64,000 bases of DNA from Pisolithus tinctorius (GCA_024663395.1 JANFAH010000001.1:558001-622000); one strand, 5' to 3'. Counted from the first letter of the stretch, positions 30,389 through 41,507 are shown. Translations and numbers: made by a program. The notes: generated by a model not told the origin, from the sequence alone.

Positions 30389-32169
30389 TGTCAAGTACAT
30401 GTTTACCCTCGGAGTGACCAGGCTTCAAGACCAGTGACAGGGGTTAAGTCTGAGTGACCAAAGTCAAGGCTGAGAGACAGGGGCCAAGTCCAGTTGGACT
30501 GGAGTTGAGGCTGGAGGTCAGGGGCTAAGTCCGGAGGACCAGACTTAAGGCCAGGAGTGCGGGAACAAGGCCGGTAGCGTGGGAAACCGACTGGTCTTGG
30601 GGTGCGCACAAGGGGAAGCCAGTCCAGGGTTGGATCTACCTCCCTTGATCTCAGCTTATGTGCTGTACCCTTATGCAAGCCGGGGAGAGGTCCAGGACAG
30701 GGGCTGGGGATAGCTTAAGGCTTGGCCTTAGCTATAGAGTAGTCTCAAGGGGCAAGACAGGAGTTGAGGGTAATACTTAATTGATATTCTGACTGAAGGT
30801 GCTACAAAGTATGTACAGGGGTTATGTCATGACCATGACACCAGCATAAGCCCCTAACACCTACTCTGCCCTCCTCCAACATGTTCCCACACTTCTCCGC
30901 CCTCTTCCGACATGTTCCCGCGCTTCTCCGCCCTCCTCCGACGTGTTCCCACGCTCCTCCGACCCTCCCGACACATCTCCACACCTCTCCAAGGTCCCCT
31001 GTCCATGTTCTGACCAACTCCACTCAACTCCGCCCTAAGGTTGGTCACGTGGGCTGTCGGACTTGTGGCCCTGCATTCTAGATAGGGTTCCGCCCTCATG
31101 TCGGTTTTCTCCATTCTTCTGCTCCTTCGGTATTTACCCTCTCTTCCTTGTTGTAGTAGTTTCTTTGTCACAGTTAAGGTCCCCGTCATCCCTACCCTCT
31201 ATCCCTTGTGTCGGAAGGACTCTAACCCACTATACACTTATTGGTTTACATTCCATACTGCACTGCCCTTGACCTACATCGTATATAAGGCCACGTAGTA
31301 CTCCGATGTAATCAGTACGAATATCGAATAAAGTCCCCACCTTCGACTCCCTCTCAGTCCCCTCTGGAGTTTTGTCTCCACTTCCTCTGAGTCCGCTTCA
31401 CCTCTGAAATATGAGGGCTGAGCTCGTGCAAGGGGGCAGCACACTAGCTGAACCCAACGCCCTCTCATCCGACCTCTGACCTCCGATCTCTGACCTCCGA
31501 CTCCGACTCCGCCCTCAGCCTCCGAAACTTCCCTTCATACCCCTCCGCTCACTGTTCATCGAATATCTCGCCACCCAGTGGTCGGATTCGCTTCGGACTT
31601 TGACCGCTGTACTCCGCAGCCCAACCCGCTCCAACTCCGCCCTAAGAAGGAGCCAGGGGTGTTGTCCAACTTTGACAGGTTAAATACATGAGGCTGGTCC
31701 AGGATAATGAACATAGAGCCGGACTTGTGAATAAGCTATTAGTGAGATGATTAGCAAGACAAGGATAGCCACAGTGGCTATGCAGAGGCTAATAGCCAAA
31801 GTCTGGGTGACCGGCATAACCAGGGTCAGACACAGGATTGTACAGTAAGCAAAGTCTGATGAATGGGCTAGACTAAATATAGTACAAACAAAGGGAAACA
31901 GACCGGAGTTATGTCCGGGTGACCCGGACATAGACCTGGGAGGACCGGGGTGGAGCAGCGCAAGGCCGGGAGGCTGAAATGGACCGGAGATAGGGGTAAA
32001 ACACCGGACTTAAGTTATTTATACCGGAGTTGGGTTTCCTAGGGCTGGAGTTGAGTTCTCTAGGCCGGAATTTGGTTTTCTAGGCTGGACTGGGACCGGA
32101 CCTGACCGGAGATAGGGGCTAGGGGTCTGGACTGGACTGGGACTGAGTCTGAGAGTCATGGATATGACA
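30389..32169 (-). repeat. Solo LTR, family D, nested in LTR B
   Basis: It begins TGTCAAGTACATG and ends GGATATGACA; about 920 bp remain after removing the inner LTR. Flanks share only GTT, so the target duplication is imperfect or eroded. Ends resemble family F but the body is different, with many CCGGAGATAGG-like words. Confidence 0.8.
30825..31677 (+). repeat. Solo LTR, family C, nested in LTR D
   Basis: 853 bp, TGTCATGACC to CCAACTTTGACA, with target duplication GGTTA at 30820-30824 and 31678-31682. It contains a TATATAAGG box near 31282. It keeps more CpG than the copy at 3419 and is the innermost, hence youngest, of three nested LTRs. Confidence 0.95.
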
Positions 32170-33467
32170 GTTGAGCAATGATGATACATGTCTAAAGCAT
32201 GTTATGAGAATGTATCACTAGTGGTGGGAATAGAGAGCCATTGGACCATGGAGAAGACAGCTCTAAAAGGAAAGATGTCCAATGGATCAAACGTAAGATA
32301 ATTGTACAACAGAAAAGAAAAGATAGGGGTGAAATGTAACAGAACCTGGACAAGCTTAGCTGGGGCAGCCAAAGGGAGGGGATGGTACTCACCTGAAAGA
32401 CTTGAGATGCATGGGGGTTGTTATCCTCATCATAACTAGCAAAGAGATCACCCTGTCTTCATCACTGTGAGTGGTGAGGAAAAGGACCATGCTTGGATAA
32501 GAGGAGAGGGAGGTAGCCAGGCTTGTTGCTGCCTTTTGGTATGTAGCCTGGGAATCTTGGGTGGCCAGGTTAAAAGGTAACTTGGGGAAAGAGTAGGCTT
32601 TGTTAGGAAAATAGGTCTGGAGAAAGTCATTAAGCATGTTGACTTGGGCCTGGCCAACCTGTAGAGTCTCCAGGTGAAGATGCACCAGTGTTGTTGGGAG
32701 GGAAGCCACCTGGGATGCAGTGGCATGCTCAAAGACACCTTTGAGGTGAGGGGGATTGGGAAGGACAGGTTCCCCTTTGGAGTAGAAAGCCTTGACATGT
32801 TTCAGTTTAAGGATGAAGAGGGCTGGGGAGTTTGGACTTATAAGGTAGGGCTTTGGTTCACCTCTGGTTTGCTTCCAGTGACAACAGACACACTTGAACT
32901 TGACATGGTCTTGTTGCACCTTCTGCAAATCCTCTACAGGGACAACTAAACACAGATCACAAACCACTCTGTAACATCCTCTCTCCTGACAAATCCACAT
33001 CTTTCCACCATCCCTACACATAATACAGTGCTGGGGTAGATGTAAGATGGTGTATGGCAGATAGGAAAGCACTCACAGAATTTGTACCAGGCTGCAACTT
33101 GATCTATTTGACAGGCCTCTTGGAAGCCACCTTTGCCTGTGCCTTTTTCTTCTGGAGGGTGAAAAGGTTGAGCCTTGGGGCATGGCCCCCAGTTACCTTC
33201 TTGGCAGTCTGTTTGGTTCTGGCCATCAAGGACACCTATGGACTGTAGATGTAAGGTGATTATTGATGTTGACCAGGGTGGCACAGCAGCAAGGACATAG
33301 GTAATTTAAGAATACAGAGGGTTTGAGTCATCCAGGATACAGGTAATTTATGTATATAAACAAATGACAGGGAGGGGGGGAACTTACCTGGTGTGTGGTG
33401 TTGATGTTATCAGCAGCAAGGGCTGTGAGATTTCTGACTTCAAGGACACAGGTAATATAAGTATATA

Positions 33468-35073
33468 CAGTGGCTCAAAAAACTGTCTGCATGTTTGTAT
33501 GTTTTACATTAGTTATGACTAAACACAATAGCCCCTAACCCTAGCCCTAAACCATGAGTGTATGAAATAAAGTACTTACTCTTGGCTTTCTATTGGTCCA
33601 TGAATCAAGTGATTTGGATAGGAATTGATAGAATAGCAGCCATTTGAAAATGACATGTGATGCAGACAGTTTTTTGACTTAATGTTTTGATTATATATAT
33701 TGACACTGGCATGCTATTATATTGTTACATACATCCATCAAGGGTTCTATTATGTTACCTTTATGTAATGAGTATGATCCAACATGTATAAGCCCCACCA
33801 CCCTCTGCTCATTTTCTCATCATCACCATGAAGTCCATTTCCACCTCTGAAAGACAAAATGTCACCCCCCTTGCCTCCATTGGCCTGTCCACTAGGAAGA
33901 TTGCCTCACAGACTGGTCTAGGGAAGTCTAAAGTATCCCAGGTTCTTCAGGAAATCCAACCAGAGAGGTCTAGGCTTCATGGTGGTTGCCCTTACAAGCT
34001 TTCCTCTACCAACAAGAGAGCTATTGTTCAGAAAATCCTTACTGGCAAGGCCAAAAATGCTGTTCAAGCCACTCATTTCATCAACTCTATTGTTGATAGT
34101 CCTGTTTCTTCTCAGACAGTGAGAAATACCCTCATTGAAGCCTCATTGAGGGCTGTGGTGAAGAAGAAAAAGCCATTGCTTTCTACTGGTCACAAGAAGA
34201 AGAGGTTAGCCTTTGCTCTTAAGTATCAGCATTGGACTGTGGAGGACTGGAAGAGAGTTATATGGTCAGATGAGACCAAAATCAACAGGATTGGGTCAGA
34301 TGGACAAGAGTTTGTGTGGAAAAAGAAGGGTGAAGGCTTATTTCCAGAGAGGTCAAAGGTACAGTCAAATTTGGAGGAGGTTCACTCATGGTTTGGGGAT
34401 GTATAGGGTGGAATGGTGTTGGGGTCTTGAGTGAGGTTGAGGGAAGGATGGATGCTGAACAGTATGTGGCCATTTTGCAGGAAGGGTTGCTTCAAAGCAT
34501 GGAGGAATCTGGAATTCCAGAAGATGACATTATCTTTCAACATGATAATGACCCCAAGCATACCTCTAAAAGAGCCCAGAAATGATTTGAAGAGCAGGAT
34601 ATCAAGCTTCTAGACTGGCCTGCACAATCTCCAGACCTCAACCCAACTGAACACACTTGGAACCACCTCAAAAGATCTCTCTCAGGTTATGAGAGTGCTC
34701 CTACAGGAGTTCATCAATTATGGGAAAGGGTGGTAGTGGAGTGGGGGAAGATTTCTGTGGAAGAGTGTCAAAAATGGATAGAAAGCATGCCTAGAAGGGT
34801 TGAAGCAGTTATCAAGGCCAAAGAAGCTCATACCAAGTACTAGATAGTTGGATTTTTATAAAGTCAAAAAACTGTCTGCATGACATGTCATATTCAAATG
34901 GTTGCTATTCTATCAATTCCTATCCAAATCACTTAATTCTTGGACCCATAGAAAGCCAAGAGTAAATACTTTATTTCATACACTCATGGTTTAGGGCTAG
35001 GGTTAGGGGTTATTGCATTTAGTCATAACTAGTGTAAAACATGCAAACATGCAGACAGTTTTTTGAGCCACTG
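33468..35073 (+). mobile_element. Tc1/mariner element with long terminal inverted repeats
   Basis: It starts CAGTGGCTCAAAAAACTG and ends with the complement, with TA on each side (33466-33467 and 35074-35075), the signature Tc1/mariner target. Terminal repeats are about 213 bp (33468-33681 and about 34862-35073). Each repeat has the outer word TCAAAAAACTGTCTGCAT repeated in inverted orientation at its inner end, and a CCTAACCCTAGCCCTAAACC-like stretch. One transposase gene lies inside. The element is inserted in the exon-like array. Confidence 0.95.
33828..34843 (+). pseudogene. Tc1-like DD34E transposase, frameshifted
   Basis: The first frame (33828-34406) has an N-terminal helix-turn-helix (LSTRKIASQTGLGKSKVSQ), a second DNA-binding region, and the first catalytic Asp in VIWSDETK. 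A one-base shift near 34365 moves the reading to the frame with GGSLMVWGCIG. The second Asp is in FQHDNDPKHTS; 34 residues lie between it and the Glu of SPDLNPTEHTW, hence DD34E. A TGA at 34583-34585 interrupts it and the reading ends HTKY at 34843. About 338 residues is normal for Tc1-type enzymes, which cut and paste the element at TA sites. The frameshift plus stop make this copy inactive. Confidence 0.93.
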
Positions 35074-35900
35074 TAATGTAAGTATATAAACAAATGACAA
35101 GGAGGGGATGAACTTACATGGTGTGTGGTATTGATGTTGTCAATGACAAGGGCTGTGAGACATCTGACTTGGAGGATGCAGGTTATATAGGTACATAACT
35201 AAATGGCAGGGAGGGGGGGCCATAAGTCATCAATGATGATGCAAGTAATGTAAGTATATAAACAAATGGCAGGGAGGGGATGAACTTACATGGTGTGTGG
35301 TGTTGATGTTGTCAACAGCAAGGGCTGTGAGATGTCCAACCACAAGGACACAGGTAATATCAGTATATAAATAAATGGCAGGGATGGGGGGAGCTTACCA
35401 ATCTTGATGTTGCCAATGCATGGGGACTGTGAGCTGTTGAGGACACAGGTAATGAAAGTACACAAATAAATGACAATGAAGGGGGGGACTTGCCAGGCAA
35501 GTGGTCTTTGTGTTGTCAAAAATCCATTTGATGGAACACATGTGGTGAGCTGTCAAGGATGCATGGACACTTCTGTTATGCTGAGTGTGGAGATGGAGGG
35601 CAGTTAGTCTGAAAGAAATGAACATGGGGGTGGGGGGGACTTACCAGGTGTGCTATGGTTGTGTCATCAAGGACACAGTGATACACAGGTGCTGGCTGCA
35701 GAAATGGAGGGCAGTTAGTCTGAAAGAAATGAACATGGGGGTGGGGGGGACTTACTGGGTGTGCTGTGGTTGTGTCATTGAGGACACAACAATGCATGGG
35801 GGCTGGCTGTGGAAACAGACAAACATTAGTGTAAAAGAAGGAAAGTGGTACAGTATAGGGGGGGACTTACATACCTGGCAGACTGCAGTCACATCATCAA

Positions 35901-36549
35901 GGACACAGGACATGTGGGGTGATTTTATGGATGTGGGTGTAGAGGTGGGGGAAGGCAGAGAGTGGGGGGGACATATTACTGCATTGTGTGAGCTTCAGCT
36001 GATGGTGGGAAAATGACATGCATTGACAGCACAAGAAGCACATGATCCATGTGCACATGCTTGGGCCTAGGCATGTTGAAAATTTTACTACATGTGTGGT
36101 GAGCAAAACATTCCCAAACAGAGGGATTTATATACTGGAACTGGTTGTAATTTCTTTTCCCTTATTCTTCCACTTTTTCCTCATCATTGACACACAATCC
36201 CTTCATCCCACCCTCATTGTCAATGCCCACTCCCTCTGTCACACCCTTGTTGTTGATGTTACACCCTCTGTCCCACCCTTGTCATTGACATGTATGCCCT
36301 CCATCCCACCCTTGTCATTGATGCATGCTCCCTCTGTCTCACCATCATCATCAACACCCAAATGCTGCTCACTATTGATGCCCCATCCCTCCAACCTGCC
36401 CTTCTTGTCAACTGGCCATACTTGATGACAGAACTCAGGTAGGTAAGTCAGCATGATCATGTTTTTGATGTTACATTCACCAATTATAATGCTTATGCAG
36501 TCCTCATCCACCATGAGACATCTCCCAGTGTGTCTTCCATGACTGTGAT
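35901..36549 (+). repeat. Spacer and short coding-like tandem repeat
   Basis: From about 36180 to 36360 a unit of about 45 bp recurs, encoding in the plus frame from 36042 variants of PSVPPLSL.. with words such as CATCCCACCCTTGTCATTGA. The frame from 36042 is 127 codons with no known domain. A GTAAGACCC donor-like word follows at about 36562. Part of the exon-like repeat landscape; no confident gene. Confidence 0.45.
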
Positions 36550-37140
36550 CACATAGATCAGGTAAGACCCCCCCCTCACTTTGTTTTTTGTTTCATATAA
36601 ATTAATTCTCAATTGTCTAGTATCCCTCATGATGGATATCCTGCCTTCTGCATCCATCATTCACAATGCAAAGGCTGCTTGCCTGGTAAGTCCACACCCT
36701 TCACTGTCCATTGTTAATATACATTAATCATTGTTCAGCCACCTTTGTCTTGGATATCATACCATCTGCATCTGTCATTGATGATAACAAAGGTACATGT
36801 CAGGTGAGCCACCCCCATCACCATCTGGGGTTTATGTAGATGAATTATTTTTCTTGTTCAGTCCCCTTTGTCTGGATATCATACTGTCTGCATCCATCAT
36901 TGACAATGACAAAGGTACATCTCAGGTGAGCCACCCCCACCATTGTCTGGGGTTTATGTAGATGAATTATTTTTCTTGTTCAGTCCCCTTTGTCTGGATA
37001 TCATACCTTCTGCATCTGTCATTGACAATGACAAAGGTACATGTCAGGTGAGCCACCCCTGTCACTGTCCACAGTTTATATAGATTAATTATTTCAATTG
37101 TTCAGTCCCATGTGTCATGGATATGATACCCTCTGTGTTG
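36550..37140 (+). repeat. Tandem array of exon-intron-like units, plus strand
   Basis: Five units of about 120 bp lie at about 36620, 36745, 36865, 36985 and 37105. Each has a block of about 65 bp followed by GTGAGCCACCCC (or GTAAGTCC) and about 60 bp ending in TTGTTCAG. In one frame the blocks read LDIIPSASVIDNDKGTCQ with few changes. Donor and acceptor recur at the same places, so this looks like serial duplication of one exon with its intron. The gene of origin is unrecognised. Confidence 0.6.
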
Positions 37141-37302
37141 GCATTGACTATGGTCAGACCAGTCAGACCCATAGGGTTAATAATATGGGTTAACCAATGA
37201 CAGACCAGTTGATCCCACTGACCATGAGTCAACAAAGTTGAAAAAACAAGCATGTGAAGATATGCTAAGTGGCAGAAATAGGAATTAAAAATAATAGAGA
37301 TA

Positions 37303-39320
37303 TTAAGATAACATTGCTGAAGGAAGGCCTGACACTGCAGAAACAGAGCTGGAATTACTACAGAAACACTCATAAAACTCCAATTCATTCTCTAACTTAC
37401 TGAATCCACCTTTCCATAGTTCAAGGGGCCCAACAGGGGCTGAATAATCAAAGAGGTCCCCAAGTGGAATTTGTGCATTTGTTTCAGGCATAGTCAGATG
37501 GTCCAGTGGCTGTGTAGGGCAAATTTCAACCATGTCATCAACAAGCTGTGTGAACAAGGGCATGTCTTTTGTGTCACCTCCCTCACTGTCACTGCTTTCA
37601 GCAGCTGGGCAGTCAGAAGGCAAAGCAGGCACAGGTTCTGTGGCTAGGGCAGAAGTGTCCAGCTGGGAAAATTGGCACTTCCCACATGGTGTAGGGAATG
37701 TAATTTCCCTACTGGGGGAATTGTTTTATTTTGATGGTTTTACTTTATTGTTGTTCCAGCTATCCCTCTTCTACTTGTTCTTAGAATTTCGCTTTTTTGT
37801 TGCTTAGTCAGCACTACATAGTGACTGGCATAGTTAGTTTTCTTTACAAATATAGACAAGTTACCCTAAGACAAGAGATGAGTTCAAGCAGGTCATTTCC
37901 CTGCACCCAGACAGCCATAGAAGCCCTCAGATGTCCCCTCCACCCTCACTCAGGCTATAGAAGCCCCTCTGGCCTTACTCACCCCTTCAGAATCCTAACT
38001 GCATCACCCAGTCTTCTCATCTTGTTTAATCCTTTTCCTACAGTGGTTGAATCAGTCTGGCTCCCAATTGTTCTCATTGCAGATCCATCTTGACCATTGC
38101 CATCTTGTGGAGCTTTTCTTCTGACAGGCAACTTCAGCACTTCATATATGTGATGCCAAATTCACTGAATGCATGTTCACAGCTGGCACTATTGGTCACA
38201 ACACTGAGTAGGTGGATTTCAAAATGAACAAGGGTATTGCGACCAATTGGAGGGCCTGTATCAAGGCACTCCCACACAGTTATGAGGTTGATGTCCATTT
38301 TCTGTAGTTTGGTGAGTTTGCTAGTCAGGCAACTTGGAGAATATGTCAAATATCACCTTTTCATTGTACAGCTGCCTCATTTCATCAAGACCCATTCCTT
38401 CATATGAAAACCCTTTTGAACCTAGTAGGTAATCAAAGAATGCATTGTGAAAATCAAGGTTGGGCTCTTTGTGAAGTAAACATTTGGCAGTTCATTTGGA
38501 AATATTGTACAGTCCAATTGGGGTGAGCTGTGGGTTGTGTCAAGTACGGGTTGTCCGGGTTGAGTCCAGGCCGGAGACCGAAGTGGGCGCGAGGCTGAGG
38601 GGTTGGAGTCAGGGATAAAGACAAAAGTACAGAAGGATGGACTGCTTGGACTTAGTGACTGGGGATACAGCGCTATTCCCCTGCATGGGTCTCAGTCTGA
38701 GTCCGAGGCCGAGGCGAGGTTATCAGAGGTAACTTGGTTGATTTCAGACTGAGCTCTACAGGCTGAGTATCTACGAGTTTATATACCGGAAGTAACTATA
38801 GTACGGAGACCGGTAATGCCGGTCTTGCAAGGATTGCTAAGATGATTGGTAAGACAAGGATTAGTAATGTATGACTAAGGTAGCAGAGACCGGGACAGGT
38901 GGACCAGGGACAGGACCGGGCAGAGTTTATCCGAAGTGACACACTGCAAAGCAGTGCTCACCGCACTAGACCAACTGGGGACTTGGGATTGGCAAGGCCG
39001 AGGCTGGACTGAGTGAGTGCGAGGCCGAGTCTGGCTGGGGTCAAGACATGGCTATGACAGGTTGCTGCATGCAAAGCACTGGGAACAAATGTATGGGTTC
39101 ATAATGACAGCAGAAACAAAGACATCTTGATCCATCTGTTGCCAGCCCTTGGTGAGGGTATTGAGAACCTGAGATTGGACAGTTGTGTCAAGTGTTGGAT
39201 CACTGCAGATTCAATGAAGGTTGCCCCAAGTCAGGATTGTGGTGTCAAGCTGAGTGTCAGTGGATTGGAGAATATTTGCTGCAACAGCAAGAGGTTCAAG
39301 ATGAATCTTGATGCTGGGAT
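37303..39320 (-). pseudogene. hAT-family transposase, C-terminal half, decayed
   Basis: Read on the minus strand, the fragment starts at 39320 (next to gypsy B2) with PLAVAANILQST and ILTWGNL, then a region resembling hAT cores (VLNTLTKGWQQMDQDVF, AVIMNPYI). A solo LTR (38538-39059) interrupts it. Beyond are GLYN-like and FFDYLLGS segments in shifted frames, the dimerisation motif LLSVVTNSASCEHAFSEFG (about 38220-38165), and an acidic tail LGDLFDY..WKGGFSKLENELEFYE (about 37470-37370). Many stops and shifts are present. hAT transposases excise and reinsert elements with 8-bp duplications. The N-terminal half must lie beyond the B2 insertion, outside this window. Confidence 0.75.
38538..39059 (-). 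repeat. Solo LTR, family F, in hAT gene
   Basis: 522 bp, TGTCAAGTACGGG to GGCTATGACA, target duplication GGTTG at 38533-38537 and 39060-39064. Very similar to 26596-27121. Confidence 0.95.
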
Positions 39321-40296
39321 TGTTACATTTTGCCCCTGTTTCTCTTGTTCTGCCTTATGTTTACCTCATGTTTTGTTCTGATGGACTTGTTTTCCTTTTC
39401 TGGCTGTCTTCTCTTTGATCCAATGGCCTTCTATCTCCACCACTAGCATTTAGACCTTGTAGCATGCTGAGGACATGTGTCATCATTGTTCAACCAATGG
39501 CATAGTTATCTCATTACATGTGGATGCCTCATGGTCTGTTCCTTTGTAGTATTTAGTCTGCTGGCTCAAGTCCTGGAACCCCAGACTTGAGCTGCTCAAT
39601 CATATGCAGTGTTCTCAGAACTTTGCCCTCAGTGTCCCTAACCTGGACCACTCTTACAGGCAAAGCCTAGTGTTATGTTTCACCCCTACCATTTCTCTTT
39701 TCACTATACGTTTAATTCGTGTTTGATCCGTTGGACTTAATTTCCTTTTTGAGCCGTCTTCTCTCTGATCCGATGGCTCTCTATTTCCACCATTAGCGTT
39801 ACTTGCTCGTTACATGCTTAGCACATGTGTCGCCGTTGTTCAACCAATGGCATAGTTACCTCGTTACATGCAGACGCCTCATGGTCCGTTCTCTTGTAGT
39901 ATTTAGACTGTCGGCTCAAGTCCTGGAAACCCAGACTTGAGCTGCTCAATCATACGCAGCGTTCCTCAGAACTTCGCCCTCAGTGTCCCTTACCAGGACC
40001 ACTCTTACCAGCGTTGCCTAAATCCTCTGTCAAGGTTACCTTCAGCCATTGCTGGGTAGACTACCTTTAGCCATTGCTAGGTAGACAAATCCTCTGTCGT
40101 TTACAGAGGTTACTGCAGCCGTTGCTCAGTAGAAACCATAGTCTGTGTCTGAGCTCTCCCTACGCCTTGACTTCAGTCGAGCATAACACCTAGATCCTCT
40201 GTTGTTTATAGAGGTTACTGAAGCCATCACTCAGTAGAAACCGAAGTCTGCAGCTGAGCTCCTCTTATGCCTCAACTTCAGTCTTGATGTAACAAA
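39321..40296 (+). repeat. 5' LTR of gypsy B2, interrupted
   Basis: TGTTACATTTTGCCCC to CTTGATGTAACA. Removing the nested LTR and one duplication copy leaves 452 bp, the exact length of the B1 LTRs. Confidence 0.92.
39671..40189 (+). repeat. Solo LTR, family B, nested in the B2 LTR
   Basis: 519 bp, TGTTATGTTTCACCCC to GAGCATAACA, with target duplication CCTAG at 39666-39670 and 40190-40194. It is 67 bp longer than other B LTRs because of an internal repeat of CCATTGCTGGGTAGAC-like words near 40045-40095. Much richer in CpG than the host LTR, so clearly younger. Confidence 0.94.
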
Positions 40297-40380
40297 AGCT
40301 CAAGTCTAACAGCCTATTGGCTGAAGGACACTGTTTAGTGCTCCACTGTGAACACCTGAAACAATCAACATTGGGCACTG

Positions 40381-41457
40381 TTGCAACCCACACAAGAAGA
40401 ATTGTCATCTGATGAAGAACAGGAGAGCACTGTCACTGACATCTCCTCCAATGAACCTGAACAACTGGATAGAGGATTTACCTCTGGTATCCTCTCAAAT
40501 CTCTTCACCCAGTCTCTTGCAATGCTTGGTACTCCTATCTCCCCTGTACCTGCACCTGCCACATTTCCTACACCCCCACCCCCACCTCAGAACACAATGT
40601 CTGGTTCATCATTGAAGGCAATGACTAGTGCTACTATTGTCAAAGCCACTGAATTGAAGATTGGTGCCCCATCTGATTTTGACAGTGACCAGAAGAACAC
40701 CATGAGATGGCTGTTTTCAGTCCAGACCTACCTCATGGTCAATGAAGAAGTATACAACAGTGACACCAAAAAGGTTGTCTTGCCCTGTCATACATGAAGA
40801 AAGGGGTTGCTTTCTCTTGGGCAGCAACCTTCCAGAAAACATCTCTGGAAAAGAACCCCCTGAGTTTTGGCACCTTTGCTGATTTTATCAAAGATTTTAA
40901 AGCCTCATTCACCTCTCCTGACTCCACCAGTGCCACCAGATCACAAAATTGCACACCATGAAACAAAAAGACTCAGTGGAACAATACATCACTGACTTTC
41001 AAACTGCTGCTGCTGACTCTACCATCACAGAAGATGTTGCCTTGATTGAGTTCTTCTCCCAAGGACTCAAACCATTCATTGCAAATCCACATGATGGAAA
41101 CCACTCCCACTAAAATCAATGGGTGGTATGAATATGCACAAAAGTTTGATGCCAAATGGACAAAGGTAAACAAGCTTTCAGGAAAGAAAGAAAAGAGGAC
41201 ATTCTACCCCAAGAACAACCTCTCAGAAGAAAAGATCCAAATGCTATGGACATGGATGGAGTGAGACTCTCCAGAGAAGAATGAGACTGACACATCAAGG
41301 AAGGAAGATGCTTCAGTTGTGGAAACAAAGGACACCTCTCTCAAGAATGTCCAGACAAAGGGAAGACCCCCCAGAAGAAGGTCAAAAAGATAAGAAAAAT
41401 TGTTGAGGTTGAAGAAAGTGATGATGAAGAGAAGTCACTGGACCCTCCATCACCTTA
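40381..41457 (+). pseudogene. Gypsy B2 gag
   Basis: Parallel to B1 gag: LSSDEEQES leader, LKIGAPSDFDSDQKN, then shifted frames for the rest of the capsid-like region (AATFQKTSLEK, SVEQYITDFQTAAA) and the CCHC knuckle CFSCGNKGHLSQEC near 41320, with a Lys/Glu-rich tail. At least three frameshifts or stops. Confidence 0.85.
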
Positions 41458-41507
41458 GTAAACATTGCTAGGGCATTAGGAAAGGATTTTTAGAAGGGAA
41501 CTCTGCA

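Larger units (their letters stand above)
30108..32341 (-). repeat. Solo LTR, family B, itself interrupted
   Basis: The outer pieces 30108-30388 and 32170-32341 rebuild a 453-bp family B LTR (TGTTACACTTGAC to GAAATGTAACA), with target duplication GAACC at 30103-30107 and 32342-32346. It lies in exon 3 of the H3/PHD-like gene. A family D LTR sits inside it. Confidence 0.93.
29455..33226 (-). pseudogene. Broken gene: histone H3 tail-like N-terminus plus PHD-like finger
   Basis: I infer four exons. Exon 1 (33226-33077) starts ARTKQTAKKVTGGHAPR after Met and ends LQPGTNS, closely tracking the H3 tail, with a TAG at 33106-33104 where Gln is expected. The intron is GTGAGT...CCCCAG. Exon 2 (33030-32393) has a C4HC3-type finger, CIMC-RDGG-C-C-C-C then CVCCH. 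Exon 3 (32359-29982) is interrupted by the LTR nest. Exon 4 (29936-29455) includes AKLGRHSN and RPWGHHLPVACPQC, a second Cys cluster. Frameshifts lie near 32430 and 29760. From memory, the order matches a large predicted protein family of mushrooms of unknown role; I could not verify this. PHD fingers commonly read H3 tails, so a self-binding or chromatin-linked role is inferred. Confidence 0.72.
33245..35900 (-). repeat. Tandem array of exon-like units, minus strand
   Basis: Outside the mariner element, units of about 100-180 bp recur. Read on the minus strand, each has an exon-like block (for example GTCCTTGTGG.. CTCACAGCC.. or GTCCTTGATGACACAACC) ending in a GTAAGT donor, then a C-rich intron-like spacer such as CCCCCCTCCCTGCCATTT. 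Blocks read, in one shared frame, LTALAVDNINTTHH or CVLDDTTIAHL. The array lies directly upstream of exon 1 of the H3/PHD-like gene, whose own first exon begins in a similar GTGTCCTTGATGG context, so these may be duplicated leader exons. The function is unknown. Confidence 0.55.

Noticed and set aside
30389..30824. Direct repeat of 5 bp around LTR D
   Set aside because: Only GTT is shared between the two flanks, so I do not claim a target duplication for this LTR.
33520..33560. Telomere end or interstitial telomere from CCCTAACCC-like sequence
   Set aside because: Only about 20 bp, imperfect, and present symmetrically in both mariner terminal repeats, so it belongs to the element.
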